Origin: an uncultured Subdoligranulum sp.
GTDB lineage: Bacteria > Bacillota > Clostridia > Oscillospirales > Ruminococcaceae
Length of the DNA: 42,285 bases
Direction: 5' to 3'
Assembly (NCBI GenBank): GCA_904374465.1
Contig: CAJFFY010000021.1
Coordinates: 1 to 42,285, forward strand
Position 1 is the stretch's first letter; every line of letters starts with the position of its first letter. Under the pieces are notes generated by a model that was not told where the DNA came from, ran no database searches, and saw only the letters and a list, made by a program, of their open reading frames with translations. Below are positions 1 through 7,301 of the stretch, one piece after another. The position numbers and the translations under genes are program-made.

Positions 1-15
1 GCCCCCTCCCCCGGC

Positions 16-59
16 AAACAAAACAGAGGGGCGGCGGCTTCACGCCGCCGCCCCTCTGT
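16..59 (-). terminator. Rho-independent terminator of rubrerythrin
   Basis: A perfect 16-bp inverted repeat (arms 23-38 and 44-59) closes on a 5-nt loop. On the minus strand it is followed by a T-rich tail (complement of 16-22). It lies just past the rubrerythrin stop codon. Confidence 0.9.
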
Positions 60-72
60 CAAGGACGATCGC

Positions 73-615
73 TCAATAGTTCTTGCTCTTCAGTTCAAAG
101 TAGGCCTGCGGATGCGCGCACACCGGGCACTTGACCGGCGCGTGCTGGCCGATGTACACATATCCGCAGTTACGGCACTGCCAGACCTGCTCGGTCTCGC
201 GGGCAAAGACCTTGCCGGCCTCGATGTTGGCGGCCAGGGCCTTGTAGCGTTCCTCGTGCTCCTTCTCAATGGTGGCAACCATGGTGAAGAGGGCGGCAAT
301 CTGGTCAAAGCCCTCCTCCTTGGCCTCGGCAGCCATCCGGGGATACATGGAGGTGTGCTCCTCATTCTCACCGGCGGCGGCCATCTTCAGGCAGGTCAGG
401 GTATCGGGAATCTCGCCGCCTTCCATCAGGAGCTTGAACCAGATCTTGGCATGCTCTTTCTCGTTGTTGGCGGTGTCGTTGAAGATGGAAGAGATCTGCT
501 CGTATCCTTCCTTCTTGGCCTTGGAAGCAAAGTAGGTGTACTTGTTGCGAGCCTGGCTTTCACCGGCGAATGCTTCCCACAAATTCTTTTCGGTCTTGCT
601 GCCTTTGAGTTCCAT
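73..615 (-). CDS. rbr: Rubrerythrin
   Basis: This 180-residue protein is a cytoplasmic non-haem di-iron peroxidase that reduces hydrogen peroxide in anaerobes. Residues 1-135 form the ferritin-like four-helix domain, with the iron ligand motifs around E19, E52-x-x-H55, E96 and E117-x-x-H120. Residues 145-170 are a rubredoxin domain with C147-x2-C150 and C163-x2-C166 holding one iron. The order ferritin-like then rubredoxin is that of classical rubrerythrin, and the length is typical. It is divergent from a PerR-type regulator. Its promoter abuts a PerR-box-like palindrome, so peroxide-induced expression is likely. The ATG follows a purine-rich GGAGGT element. The family assignment is secure; regulation is inferred. 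Confidence 0.97.
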   Translation of the reverse strand: MELKGSKTEKNLWEAFAGESQARNKYTYFASKAKKEGYEQISSIFNDTANNEKEHAKIWFKLLMEGGEIPDTLTCLKMAAAGENEEHTSMYPRMAAEAKEEGFDQIAALFTMVATIEKEHEERYKALAANIEAGKVFARETEQVWQCRNCGYVYIGQHAPVKCPVCAHPQAYFELKSKNY

Positions 616-675
616 CGTAGATACCTCCGTTTATAAAATGTTCCGTTTTTCAAGAAGCTGTCTTGCTTTGGTTTC

Positions 676-703
676 ATTATATCATAGAAAATTTCTTTGT
701 CAA
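676..703 (-). promoter_or_regulatory. Promoter of rubrerythrin
   Basis: On the minus strand a perfect -35 (TTGACA, 698-703) and a perfect -10 (TATAAT, 676-681) are 16 bp apart, about 60 bp upstream of the rbr start codon. Confidence 0.85.
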
Positions 704-710
704 CCCCATT

Positions 711-729
711 TTTAAGATTAAATCTTAAA
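711..729. promoter_or_regulatory. PerR-box-like operator 1
   Basis: A perfect 9-1-9 palindrome, TTTAAGATT-A-AATCTTAAA, lies between the two divergent promoters and directly upstream of the rbr -35. Its core resembles the 7-1-7 PerR box of Bacillus (TTAnAATnATTnTAA class). Binding by the adjacent PerR-type protein is inferred. Confidence 0.75.
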
Positions 730-747
730 TTTAGAGTCACTTACCTG

Positions 748-776
748 TTGACAAAACACAGCAAACCGTGTATTCT
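748..776 (+). promoter_or_regulatory. Promoter of perR-type gene
   Basis: TTGACA (748-753) and TATTCT (771-776) are separated by exactly 17 bp. The second palindrome starts a few bases past the -10, as expected for autorepression. Confidence 0.85.
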
Positions 777-780
777 TTAT

Positions 781-799
781 TTTAAGATAAAATCTTATT
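781..799. promoter_or_regulatory. PerR-box-like operator 2
   Basis: An imperfect copy of the palindrome at 711-729. The arms TAAGAT (783-788) and ATCTTA (792-797) flank AAA. It overlaps the expected transcription start of the regulator gene, which suggests autoregulation. Confidence 0.7.
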
Positions 800-817
800 C
801 AGGAAGGAGGTCCGCCC

Positions 818-1192
818 ATGACCCGCCAAAAGGCACTGATTCTGGAAATCATGCGTACGCAACGTCCCCAGCACCTGACCGCCGACGAAATCTTCTGCCA
901 CGCCCGGCAGCAGATGCCGCACATTGCGCGCGGCACCGTCTACCGCAATCTGAAGCTGATGGAACGGGACGGCGAAGTCGCCCACCTGGAAATGGCCGGT
1001 GGTCCCGACCGGTACGATTGCAACCCCGTCCCCCACGGCCATCTGCTGTGTGACGGTTGCGGCGAGTTGTCCGACCTGCCGGTGGTGGGGCTCATCCGGG
1101 AAGTGGAAGCCGCCATCGGCACCGAAGTGCGCGGCTACACCCTGACGATCCACTACCTTTGTCCCCAATGCCGCGCCAAAAACGCCCAGTGA
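818..1192 (+). CDS. perR: Fur-family peroxide regulator, PerR type
   Basis: This 124-residue metal-dependent repressor of the Fur family has a winged-helix DNA-binding domain (about residues 5-65, recognition helix near 38-50) and a C-terminal dimerisation domain. The structural zinc site is C78-x2-C81 with C115-x2-C118. All five regulatory-metal ligands of Bacillus PerR have counterparts when aligned by eye: H19, D67, H73, H75 and D86. The last is Asp as in PerR, rather than the Glu typical of Fur. The N-terminus is about 18 residues shorter than in B. subtilis PerR. A strong AGGAAGGAGG ribosome site precedes the ATG. Divergence from rubrerythrin and the flanking palindromes support a peroxide-sensing role. 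Zur or Fur identity is less likely. Confidence 0.9.
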   Translation: MTRQKALILEIMRTQRPQHLTADEIFCHARQQMPHIARGTVYRNLKLMERDGEVAHLEMAGGPDRYDCNPVPHGHLLCDGCGELSDLPVVGLIREVEAAIGTEVRGYTLTIHYLCPQCRAKNAQ

Positions 1193-1199
1193 TTCCCCG

Positions 1200-1232
1200 C
1201 GCCGTACGGCCCCTTGCCGTGCGGCGTTTTTT
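1200..1232 (+). terminator. Terminator of perR-type gene
   Basis: A 10-bp stem with one G-T pair (arms 1200-1209 and 1217-1226) is followed by six T residues at 1227-1232. Confidence 0.88.
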
Positions 1233-1279
1233 GCGTTATACTGGCCTTACTTGATTATACCAGGAAGCGGGGTACTTGT

Positions 1280-2371
1280 ATGACGAAACAGCGCGACGCT
1301 GTCCTGGATGCCATGCGCGGCATCGGCATTGTGCTGATGGTGGCGGGGCATTCGGGATTTGCCGGCACCGATTTCATCTATCTGTTCCATATGGCGCTGT
1401 TCTTCATGCTCAGCGGGTATTTTTTCCGTCCGGCCCGGGACCTGCCCGGTCTGGGGCATTTCTGCCTGCGCCGGGTGGTGACGCTGTGGTTGCCCTTTGT
1501 GGCCGCCAACACCGTGTTTACCGTCTGCAACAACCTGTTCCTCAAACTCCACATCCTGACCGACGATCCCCGGATCCTCGACCTGCCGGGCAACCAGGTC
1601 ACTGGGCCGGTGACCCTCAAAGAGATTGTGGGCCGCACGGTCCACTGGTGCGTCTTTGACGGCGGCACCCAGCTGGGCGGGGCGCTGTGGTTCATCCAGG
1701 CACTGTTCCAGATTTCCATCCTCTATGCGCTGGTGGAATTTGTCCTGCGCAAGGGATTGCATCTGCAGGACACCCTGACGGCCCAGGGGTTTGTGTCCGG
1801 CGTGCTGCTGCTGTTGGGCTGGCACTGGTCCTGCACCGGCTGGAACGTCTGGGGGCTGGGCATTGCAGCCAGCGGTTACAGTCTTTTTTATCTGGGCACC
1901 CTGGCCCACCGCATGGGGCAGCCCGCCCGCAACCCCGTCGTGCGGGCGCTGACAGCTGTACAGGCCTTGGGGGTGCTGCTGGCCATGCTGCACTTCGGGT
2001 CGGTGGGGCTTGCCGCCAACCAATACCCCCACTGGCTGTTCCTGCTGCTGGCCAGCGCCGAGGGCTGGGTGCTGGTCTATGAAGTGTCCCACCTGGCCAT
2101 GCTGCTGCCGCCGCTGGGCCGGGCGCTGGCGGCCCTGGGCCGGGCCACCATGCCCATCGTCATCCTGCATTTTCTCAGCTTCAAGCTGGTGACCTGGGTG
2201 GGGCTGCAGCTCACCGGGGGCGAAGCCTATCTGCTGGCGGCTTTTCCCACCCTGTTCACCGGCGGGGCCTGGTGGCTGGCCTACACGGTGGCGGGCCTGG
2301 CGCTGCCGCTGCTGGTCTACCAGCCCTACCGGTTGGTGAAGGACGCCATTCTAGCGAAAGGGCGGGGGTAA
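1280..2371 (+). CDS. Membrane acyltransferase, acyltransferase-3 family
   Basis: This 363-residue polytopic protein belongs to the acyltransferase-3 (OafA/WecH-like) family, which moves acyl groups, often acetyl, onto cell-surface sugars or peptidoglycan. The N-terminus carries the family signature, with R13 and catalytic-type H24 in the segment MRGIGIVLMVAGHSG. About ten hydrophobic segments follow to the end. I chose the ATG at 1280 because the family motif starts 10 residues later and the preceding sequence overlaps the perR terminator. A purine-rich GGAAGCGGGG lies upstream. The stop is one base before the next ATG, so the pentapeptide-repeat gene is probably co-transcribed. The acceptor cannot be read from the sequence. 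Confidence 0.85.
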   Translation: MTKQRDAVLDAMRGIGIVLMVAGHSGFAGTDFIYLFHMALFFMLSGYFFRPARDLPGLGHFCLRRVVTLWLPFVAANTVFTVCNNLFLKLHILTDDPRILDLPGNQVTGPVTLKEIVGRTVHWCVFDGGTQLGGALWFIQALFQISILYALVEFVLRKGLHLQDTLTAQGFVSGVLLLLGWHWSCTGWNVWGLGIAASGYSLFYLGTLAHRMGQPARNPVVRALTAVQALGVLLAMLHFGSVGLAANQYPHWLFLLLASAEGWVLVYEVSHLAMLLPPLGRALAALGRATMPIVILHFLSFKLVTWVGLQLTGGEAYLLAAFPTLFTGGAWWLAYTVAGLALPLLVYQPYRLVKDAILAKGRG

Positions 2372-2372
2372 T

Positions 2373-2954
2373 ATGGCCAAACAATACTATCAGGGGGAAG
2401 AATTCCGCGGCTCGGAGGCCCTGGCCCTTTTGCAGGATGCGGAATTCAACGACTGTACCTTTACCGACTGCCGGTGGGAGGATGTGCGGGTGCGCAACTG
2501 CACCTTTTTGTCCTGTACCTTCCAACATTGCAGCTGGAGCAATGTGGTGTTCAGCTTCTGCCAGATGCGGGACGCCTGGTTCACCGGTTGTGCTTTCCGG
2601 TCCATCGCCTGGGGCGGGCTGCAGGGGCGCAGCGCGCTGGTGCAGCCCTTCGGCAAGGCCGAACGGTGCGAATTCCGGTACAACGAGTTTTCCGACATGA
2701 CCTTTGTGAATTTTGACTTTTCCAGCTGCCGGTTCGGGGACTGCATTTTTGACGAGTGCCGCCTGTCCGGGGCGGATTTTCACGGCGTGCCTCTGGGCCG
2801 CACCCAGTTCAGCCGGTGCGACCTGCAGAAAGCCGACTTCCGGGAGGCCACCGACTACGCCATCGATCCCTCCGCCAACAAGATGCAGGGGGCGCGGTTC
2901 AGTTTTCCCGACGTGGTGGCACTGCTCAATGGGTTCGGGCTGAAAATCGAGTAA
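2373..2954 (+). CDS. Pentapeptide-repeat protein
   Basis: This 193-residue protein is built of tandem A/C-x-F/L-x-x pentapeptides that fold as a right-handed quadrilateral beta-helix. The repeats run about residues 24-70 and 100-165, with many Cys at the i-2 position (CTFTDC, CTFLSC, CSW). A non-repeat tail ending in a short helix (FPDVVALLNGFG) resembles the C-terminal cap seen in many bacterial members. Some relatives (Qnr, MfpA) mimic DNA and protect gyrase, but most are uncharacterised and nothing here proves that role. The start lies one base past the upstream acyltransferase stop, so translation is likely coupled. Confidence 0.88.
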   Translation: MAKQYYQGEEFRGSEALALLQDAEFNDCTFTDCRWEDVRVRNCTFLSCTFQHCSWSNVVFSFCQMRDAWFTGCAFRSIAWGGLQGRSALVQPFGKAERCEFRYNEFSDMTFVNFDFSSCRFGDCIFDECRLSGADFHGVPLGRTQFSRCDLQKADFREATDYAIDPSANKMQGARFSFPDVVALLNGFGLKIE

Positions 2955-2962
2955 CTTTTACC

Positions 2963-2989
2963 AAAGCGGCAAAATTTTGCCGCTTTTTT
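2963..2989 (+). terminator. Terminator after pentapeptide-repeat gene
   Basis: A 24-bp perfect palindrome spans 2963-2986 (AAAGCGGC arms with an AAAATTTT centre) and runs into a T tract at 2984-2989. Confidence 0.85.
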
Positions 2990-3065
2990 CTTTTGGAGTG
3001 ACACAACCCCTGCCCCGGCGGCGTTATAAGGGTGAAAAGACGCCCACGAAAGGAAGTGATCCGGT

Positions 3066-3554
3066 ATGCAGACCGAGCAGGACCTGGAGAAACTGGTCCG
3101 CGCCTACACCGCGCCGCTGCTGCGGTACTGTACAGCTCTGCTTGGCAGCGAAGCCGATGCCCAGGACGCCGTGCAGACCACCTTTGTGAAAGCCTGGCTG
3201 CGGCGGCACACCCTGCGGGGTGGCGGGCAGGACAACGAGCGGGCCTGGCTGTACCGCATTGCCTACCGCACGGCGCTGGATATGCTGCGCGCCGCCAAAC
3301 GGTCCGAAAACCGTCGTCCGCCCGAGCCGGTGCCGCCGGACCCCGGCATCCGTGAGGAGCTGCGCGACGCCCTGAACGCCCTGGACCCGCTGGACCGGGC
3401 CCTGGTGCTGGAGCGGGTGCTGGACGGCATGGACTACACCACCCTGGCCCGCATCCACCACCGGCCGGAGGGGTATCTGCGCACCCGCTACCACCGGGCC
3501 AAACGCCGTTTGGCCGCCTTGTTGGAAAAGGAGGGATTTTGCCATGACACCTGA
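3066..3554 (+). CDS. ECF-type RNA polymerase sigma factor (module 1)
   Basis: This 162-residue protein has only sigma regions 2 and 4, the layout of extracytoplasmic-function sigma factors. Region 2 (about residues 8-75) contains the core-binding helix DAQDAVQTTFVKAW. Region 4 (about 105-155) is a helix-turn-helix with MDYTTLARIHHRPEGYLRTR followed by KRRLAALLEKEG. An AAAGGAAG ribosome site precedes the ATG. Its last 11 bases overlap the start of a one-TM protein, the usual arrangement of a sigma factor and its anti-sigma factor. The signal it answers to is unknown. A GTTATAA element lies 40 bp upstream, but I could not define a convincing ECF promoter. Confidence 0.9.
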   Translation: MQTEQDLEKLVRAYTAPLLRYCTALLGSEADAQDAVQTTFVKAWLRRHTLRGGGQDNERAWLYRIAYRTALDMLRAAKRSENRRPPEPVPPDPGIREELRDALNALDPLDRALVLERVLDGMDYTTLARIHHRPEGYLRTRYHRAKRRLAALLEKEGFCHDT

Positions 3555-4590
3555 CCGCGACGAAGCCTTGCTGCGCCGGGCACTGCAGGAGGGCCTGCAC
3601 CCCGCCGAAACCGACCTGTGGCCTGCCGTGGCCGAAGCGCTGCCCGCCGGGGAAAAACGATACCGCCGCCGCACCCGCGCCCTGCGGCTGGCCATCTGCA
3701 TCGGGGCGCCGCTGCTGCTGGCGGCCGGGGTGCTGCTGGGCCGGGCGGAATTCACCAACCTGCGCACCAATCCCCGCCCCAGTTTTGCCCCCGACAAGAA
3801 TACCGGCTACGCCATCCAGTATGACCAGACCGCCTATCAGCTGCCCGACAGGCTGATGGATTCCCTGATGGCCCACGCCCGTGATGAGGCGGACGACGAC
3901 GGGCTGGCTCCAATGCATTCCTCTTTCAGCGGCCGCAACCTGCCATCCACCAATGGGCCAGGCGGCCGCGGCTATGCCAGCTGGACAGAACTGACCGCGG
4001 CCACCGGTCTGCCCCTTTTGCAAAGCGACCTGCTGGATGCAGGCAAACCGATGGACGCCATCTGGCTGTTTCCCACCTGGCCCACCCCTCTGCCGGACGG
4101 CTGGGAAAGCTGGAGCAGCGAAGCTCTCAACGCCTATATCAACCGCATCAACCTTCCCCAGACCCTCCCCGCCGGGTTCTCGGTGGCATGGCAGGACGAT
4201 ACCCCGCAGTACCTTTATCCCCGCCGGGTGGACGAGATCCACGACGGGTACACCATCGAGACTCAGGCCTATGTGCTGCTAGCCTCGGAGGACCGACCTG
4301 CCGGAACATCCGTTCCCGGCCACCAGGTCTATTTCGACAAGAAAGCCGGGCTCATCTGGGACGTGGAGGAATACACCACTCCTTCGGGCATCACGGCGTT
4401 GCTGCCCCGCTGCACCAGCAACGGAAAGGGCTCGCCCTGGTTGAATTCTTATGCATTCTTTGAGCAGGACGGCATCTTCTACTGTCTGGACGTCACCCCC
4501 TATGACGGCTTTGGCCAGATTGAGGACGGCGGCGAGGCTGCCCGCGCCGTGCTGAAAGAGGTGCTGGACAGCTTTGTACCCGCCGCGTAA
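3544..4590 (+). CDS. Probable membrane anti-sigma factor with large outer domain
   Basis: This 348-residue protein has a short cytoplasmic N-terminus (residues 1-45, ending in a basic KRYRRRTR stretch), one transmembrane helix (about 47-66) and roughly 280 residues outside the cell. The topology and the overlap with the sigma gene suggest an anti-sigma factor. It lacks the H-x3-C-x2-C zinc motif of ZAS anti-sigma factors. The outer part is rich in Trp, Pro and Tyr. It recalls DUF4367-type domains found on Firmicute anti-sigma proteins, especially the segment SWTELTAATGLPLL and the closing DGIFYCLDVTPYD, but this is a weak resemblance. The outer domain may sense an envelope ligand. The role is inferred from gene order and topology. 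Confidence 0.7.
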   Translation: MTPDRDEALLRRALQEGLHPAETDLWPAVAEALPAGEKRYRRRTRALRLAICIGAPLLLAAGVLLGRAEFTNLRTNPRPSFAPDKNTGYAIQYDQTAYQLPDRLMDSLMAHARDEADDDGLAPMHSSFSGRNLPSTNGPGGRGYASWTELTAATGLPLLQSDLLDAGKPMDAIWLFPTWPTPLPDGWESWSSEALNAYINRINLPQTLPAGFSVAWQDDTPQYLYPRRVDEIHDGYTIETQAYVLLASEDRPAGTSVPGHQVYFDKKAGLIWDVEEYTTPSGITALLPRCTSNGKGSPWLNSYAFFEQDGIFYCLDVTPYDGFGQIEDGGEAARAVLKEVLDSFVPAA

Positions 4591-4653
4591 TACCGCAAAA
4601 AATGCCGCCATGGCGGGACAAATTCACTGTGCATTCACAATTTAGCCAAATTT

Positions 4654-4702
4654 ATACAGCGATATGCCCCGGTGTACAGGCATATCGCTGTATTTGATTT
4701 TT
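4654..4702 (+). terminator. Long inverted repeat, probable terminator of sigma module 1
   Basis: A perfect 15-bp inverted repeat (arms 4654-4668 and 4679-4693, 10-nt loop) is followed by a T-rich stretch (TTGATTTTT). It could also be an operator for the export operon that starts 90 bp downstream. The rest of 4591-4783 is AT-rich for this genome and holds two GTACAC repeats (4714-4719, 4729-4734), but no ORF that I would call. Confidence 0.6.
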
Positions 4703-4783
4703 GAACAAAATTTGTACACAATTTCGCGGTACACTGAGTGCGTAAAAAACCCGCTTTCGGGCGAAGGGAGTTTCGGAACGATT

Positions 4784-6478
4784 ATGTCGGAACAAGAAAA
4801 CACCGTGCGCCGCGGCCCACTGGGCTGGCTTGGGCGCCATAACCCGCTGCACTGGGCCAAGCGTCACAAAAAGCTGACCATCTTTTTGGTGATTGTGCTA
4901 CTTATCATCGCCTTTGTGGTGAACTTTCTGGGCCGCACCGCCGCTGCCAGCGCAGCCTTGACCTACCAGTTCGTACGCACCACCACCCTGCAGAAAACCA
5001 GCCTGACCGATTCGGTCAGCGTCAACGGCACGGTGGCTTCCGGTTCCACGGCCAGCGTCACCGCCTCGGACTCCGTCAAGACCTACAAGGTCACCGCGGT
5101 GAATGTGGCGGTGGGCGACACTGTCCACAAGGGGGACGTCATCGCCACGCTGGACACCTCCAAGGTGGAGGAACAGCTGGCCACCGCCCAGCAGAACTAC
5201 AGCGACAGCCTGGAGGAAGCCCAGACCAGCTATGACCAGAGCGTGGAGGACCAGACCACCAACCTGGCCCAGCTGCAGGAGGATCTGGACAAGGCCCAGC
5301 AGGACTACGACACTCTGGGCCTGACCGACTATTATTCCTCCATGGAGAACAGCGCCGGCGCCACCGGCACCAACCGGGAACTGGTGGAATACTACTACGG
5401 CCTGTATGCCGAGGAGATTGCCGGACTGGAAAACACCATCGCCAACCTGCAGGTCCAGCTGACCCAGGCCCAGAACGACGGCAACGCTGACCGTCAGCAG
5501 GACGTGCAGGGCCAGCTGACCGACTACCAGAACAAGCTGAACATCGCCAAAGGGCAGTGCAGCATTCCCGAGCTGGGGCTGCAGGGCTTTGATACCATCA
5601 GCCAGTATTACAACCAGATCGAGCAGTACCGCGAGGCGCTGGACAAAGCCCAGCAGGCCTACGACAACGCCGTGACCAGCAACTCCCGCGCCGTGGACAA
5701 CGCCGAGACCAAGCTGGAACAGGCCAGCCGCACCTCCGACACAGTGACCGACCTGGAGTCCACCCTGGAGGACTGTACCCTGACCGCCACCATGGACGGC
5801 ACCATCACCGAGCTGAACGCCACGGTGGGTTCGGTCTGCAGCGGCACGGTGGCCACCATCCAGGATGTCAACAACCTGACGGTGGAAGTGACCATTCCTG
5901 CCAGCTCGGTGGGCAAACTGTCCACCGGCATGCAGTGCAACATCACCAGCGACGCCACCGGGGACACGGTGGTGCCGGGCACTCTGACCCGCATCGACCC
6001 CGTGGCCAACGAGGAAGGCAACTTCGGCGCCACCGTGACGGTCAGCGGCAGCGACACCGGCCTGCTCATCGGCATTTCGGCCCAGGTGGAGATCATCGTC
6101 AACGAGAAGGACAACGTCTTCACCGTACCGCGGGACGCGGTGGGCACCCACGAGGACGGCTCCACCTATGTATTGCGCAAGACCGGCGGCGAAGGGGTGA
6201 ACATGACCTTTGAGGAAGTGACCGTCACCACCGGCGACACCAACGACTACTATGTGGAAATTTCCGGCGACGATCTGACCGAGGGGGATGTGATCCGTTC
6301 CAGCGCCGACCTGACCCAAGGCATTGAGACCACCGACAACACCGCCGATCCCATGCAGGAACTGATGGGCGGCGCCCAGGGCGGTTCCGCGCCCGCAGCC
6401 CCGGCGGAGGGCGGCGGTGATATGGGCGGCGGCCCCGGCGGCGGTGGCGACCGCGGCGGCGCACCAGGAGGCATGTAA
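4784..6478 (+). CDS. MacA/HlyD-like adaptor of ABC exporter
   Basis: This 564-residue membrane-fusion (adaptor) protein has a cytoplasmic N-terminus, a TM helix at about 30-50, the first half of a lipoyl/barrel-sandwich domain (about 100-130, GDTVHKGDVIATLD), a long coiled-coil hairpin (about 126-323, heptad-like AQQ/DKAQQ runs), the second lipoyl half (about 331-362) and beta-barrel domains. It ends in about 35 residues that are nearly all Gly, Ala and Pro. I start at the ATG at 4784 because the GAAGGGAG site precedes it and the TM helix follows. ATPase and permease genes follow directly, as in MacAB-type exporters of peptides or macrolides. In a monoderm cell there is no TolC partner. The substrate is unknown. 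Confidence 0.9.
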   Translation: MSEQENTVRRGPLGWLGRHNPLHWAKRHKKLTIFLVIVLLIIAFVVNFLGRTAAASAALTYQFVRTTTLQKTSLTDSVSVNGTVASGSTASVTASDSVKTYKVTAVNVAVGDTVHKGDVIATLDTSKVEEQLATAQQNYSDSLEEAQTSYDQSVEDQTTNLAQLQEDLDKAQQDYDTLGLTDYYSSMENSAGATGTNRELVEYYYGLYAEEIAGLENTIANLQVQLTQAQNDGNADRQQDVQGQLTDYQNKLNIAKGQCSIPELGLQGFDTISQYYNQIEQYREALDKAQQAYDNAVTSNSRAVDNAETKLEQASRTSDTVTDLESTLEDCTLTATMDGTITELNATVGSVCSGTVATIQDVNNLTVEVTIPASSVGKLSTGMQCNITSDATGDTVVPGTLTRIDPVANEEGNFGATVTVSGSDTGLLIGISAQVEIIVNEKDNVFTVPRDAVGTHEDGSTYVLRKTGGEGVNMTFEEVTVTTGDTNDYYVEISGDDLTEGDVIRSSADLTQGIETTDNTADPMQELMGGAQGGSAPAAPAEGGGDMGGGPGGGGDRGGAPGGM

Positions 6479-6479
6479 G

Positions 6480-7301
6480 ATGCGCGATACCGAACAGTTT
6501 GCCAAACAGATCGCCGGCAAGTTGCTGGACGAACCCGCCGCCGGGGAGGATTCCCGCCGGCTGCACCTGCCGGACACCCCGTCGGAAGTGCCTCGACCGC
6601 TGATCGAGATGCACGACATCCACAAGAGCTACTACATCGGCAAACCCAATGAACTGGAGATCCTGCACGGCATCAGCTTGCAGGTGTTTCCCGGGGAGTT
6701 TGTGGCCATTGTGGGCGAATCCGGTTCCGGCAAGTCCACCCTCATGAACATCATCGGCGTGCTGGATAAACCCACCAGCGGCCAATATACGCTGGACGGG
6801 GTGGACATCCACAACGCCGCCGACAACGAGCTGGCCGCCATCCGAAACCGCAAGATCGGCTTTGTGTTCCAGACCTACAACCTGATCGGTCGGCAGAGCG
6901 CCCTGAAAAACGTGGAGCTGCCCATGCTGTACGCCGGGGTACCGGGAGGCGAGCGCACCCGCCGGGCCAAGGAATGGCTGACCCGGGTGGGCATGGCCGA
7001 GCGGATGAAACACCAGCCCAACGAGCTGTCCGGCGGCCAGAAACAGCGTGTGGCCATCGCCCGGGCGATGGTGAACGAACCGGCGCTGATCCTGGCCGAC
7101 GAACCCACCGGCGCCCTGGACAGCGAGACCAGCCGCATCGTCATGGACCTGTTCCACGAGATGCACGAAAAATACCACAAAACCATTGTGCTGATCACCC
7201 ACAACCCCCAGCTGGCCGAGGAATGCCAGCGGGTACTGACGCTGCGGGACGGTCGGATCGTGGGCGAACGAAGGGGGTCCGGCAAACGTGCAGCTCTTTG
7301 A
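6480..7301 (+). CDS. MacB/LolD-type ABC transporter ATPase
   Basis: This 273-residue nucleotide-binding subunit has Walker A (GESGSGKST, about residue 79), the Q-loop (VFQTYNLI), the ABC signature LSGGQKQRVAIARA (about 183) and Walker B with catalytic Glu (LILADEPTGALDSE, about 204). An N-terminal extension of about 40 residues, rich in charged residues, comes before the usual start of the fold (PLIEMHDIHKSYY) and is not typical of the family. The ATG begins one base after the adaptor stop. The gene overlaps the permease by 14 bases. It energises the exporter formed with the genes on either side. MacB in Gram-negatives is a fused protein, but here ATPase and permease are separate, as usual in Firmicutes. 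Confidence 0.93.
   Translation: MRDTEQFAKQIAGKLLDEPAAGEDSRRLHLPDTPSEVPRPLIEMHDIHKSYYIGKPNELEILHGISLQVFPGEFVAIVGESGSGKSTLMNIIGVLDKPTSGQYTLDGVDIHNAADNELAAIRNRKIGFVFQTYNLIGRQSALKNVELPMLYAGVPGGERTRRAKEWLTRVGMAERMKHQPNELSGGQKQRVAIARAMVNEPALILADEPTGALDSETSRIVMDLFHEMHEKYHKTIVLITHNPQLAEECQRVLTLRDGRIVGERRGSGKRAAL

Noticed and set aside
2993..3030. ECF-type autoregulated promoter for sigma module 1
   Set aside because: An AAC and a CGTT are present, but the spacing is short and the -35 context is poor. Not enough to call.
4714..4735. Standard promoter for the MacA-like gene
   Set aside because: TTGTAC and TACACT are present but only 12 bp apart, and TTGAAC gives 23 bp. Neither spacing is acceptable.
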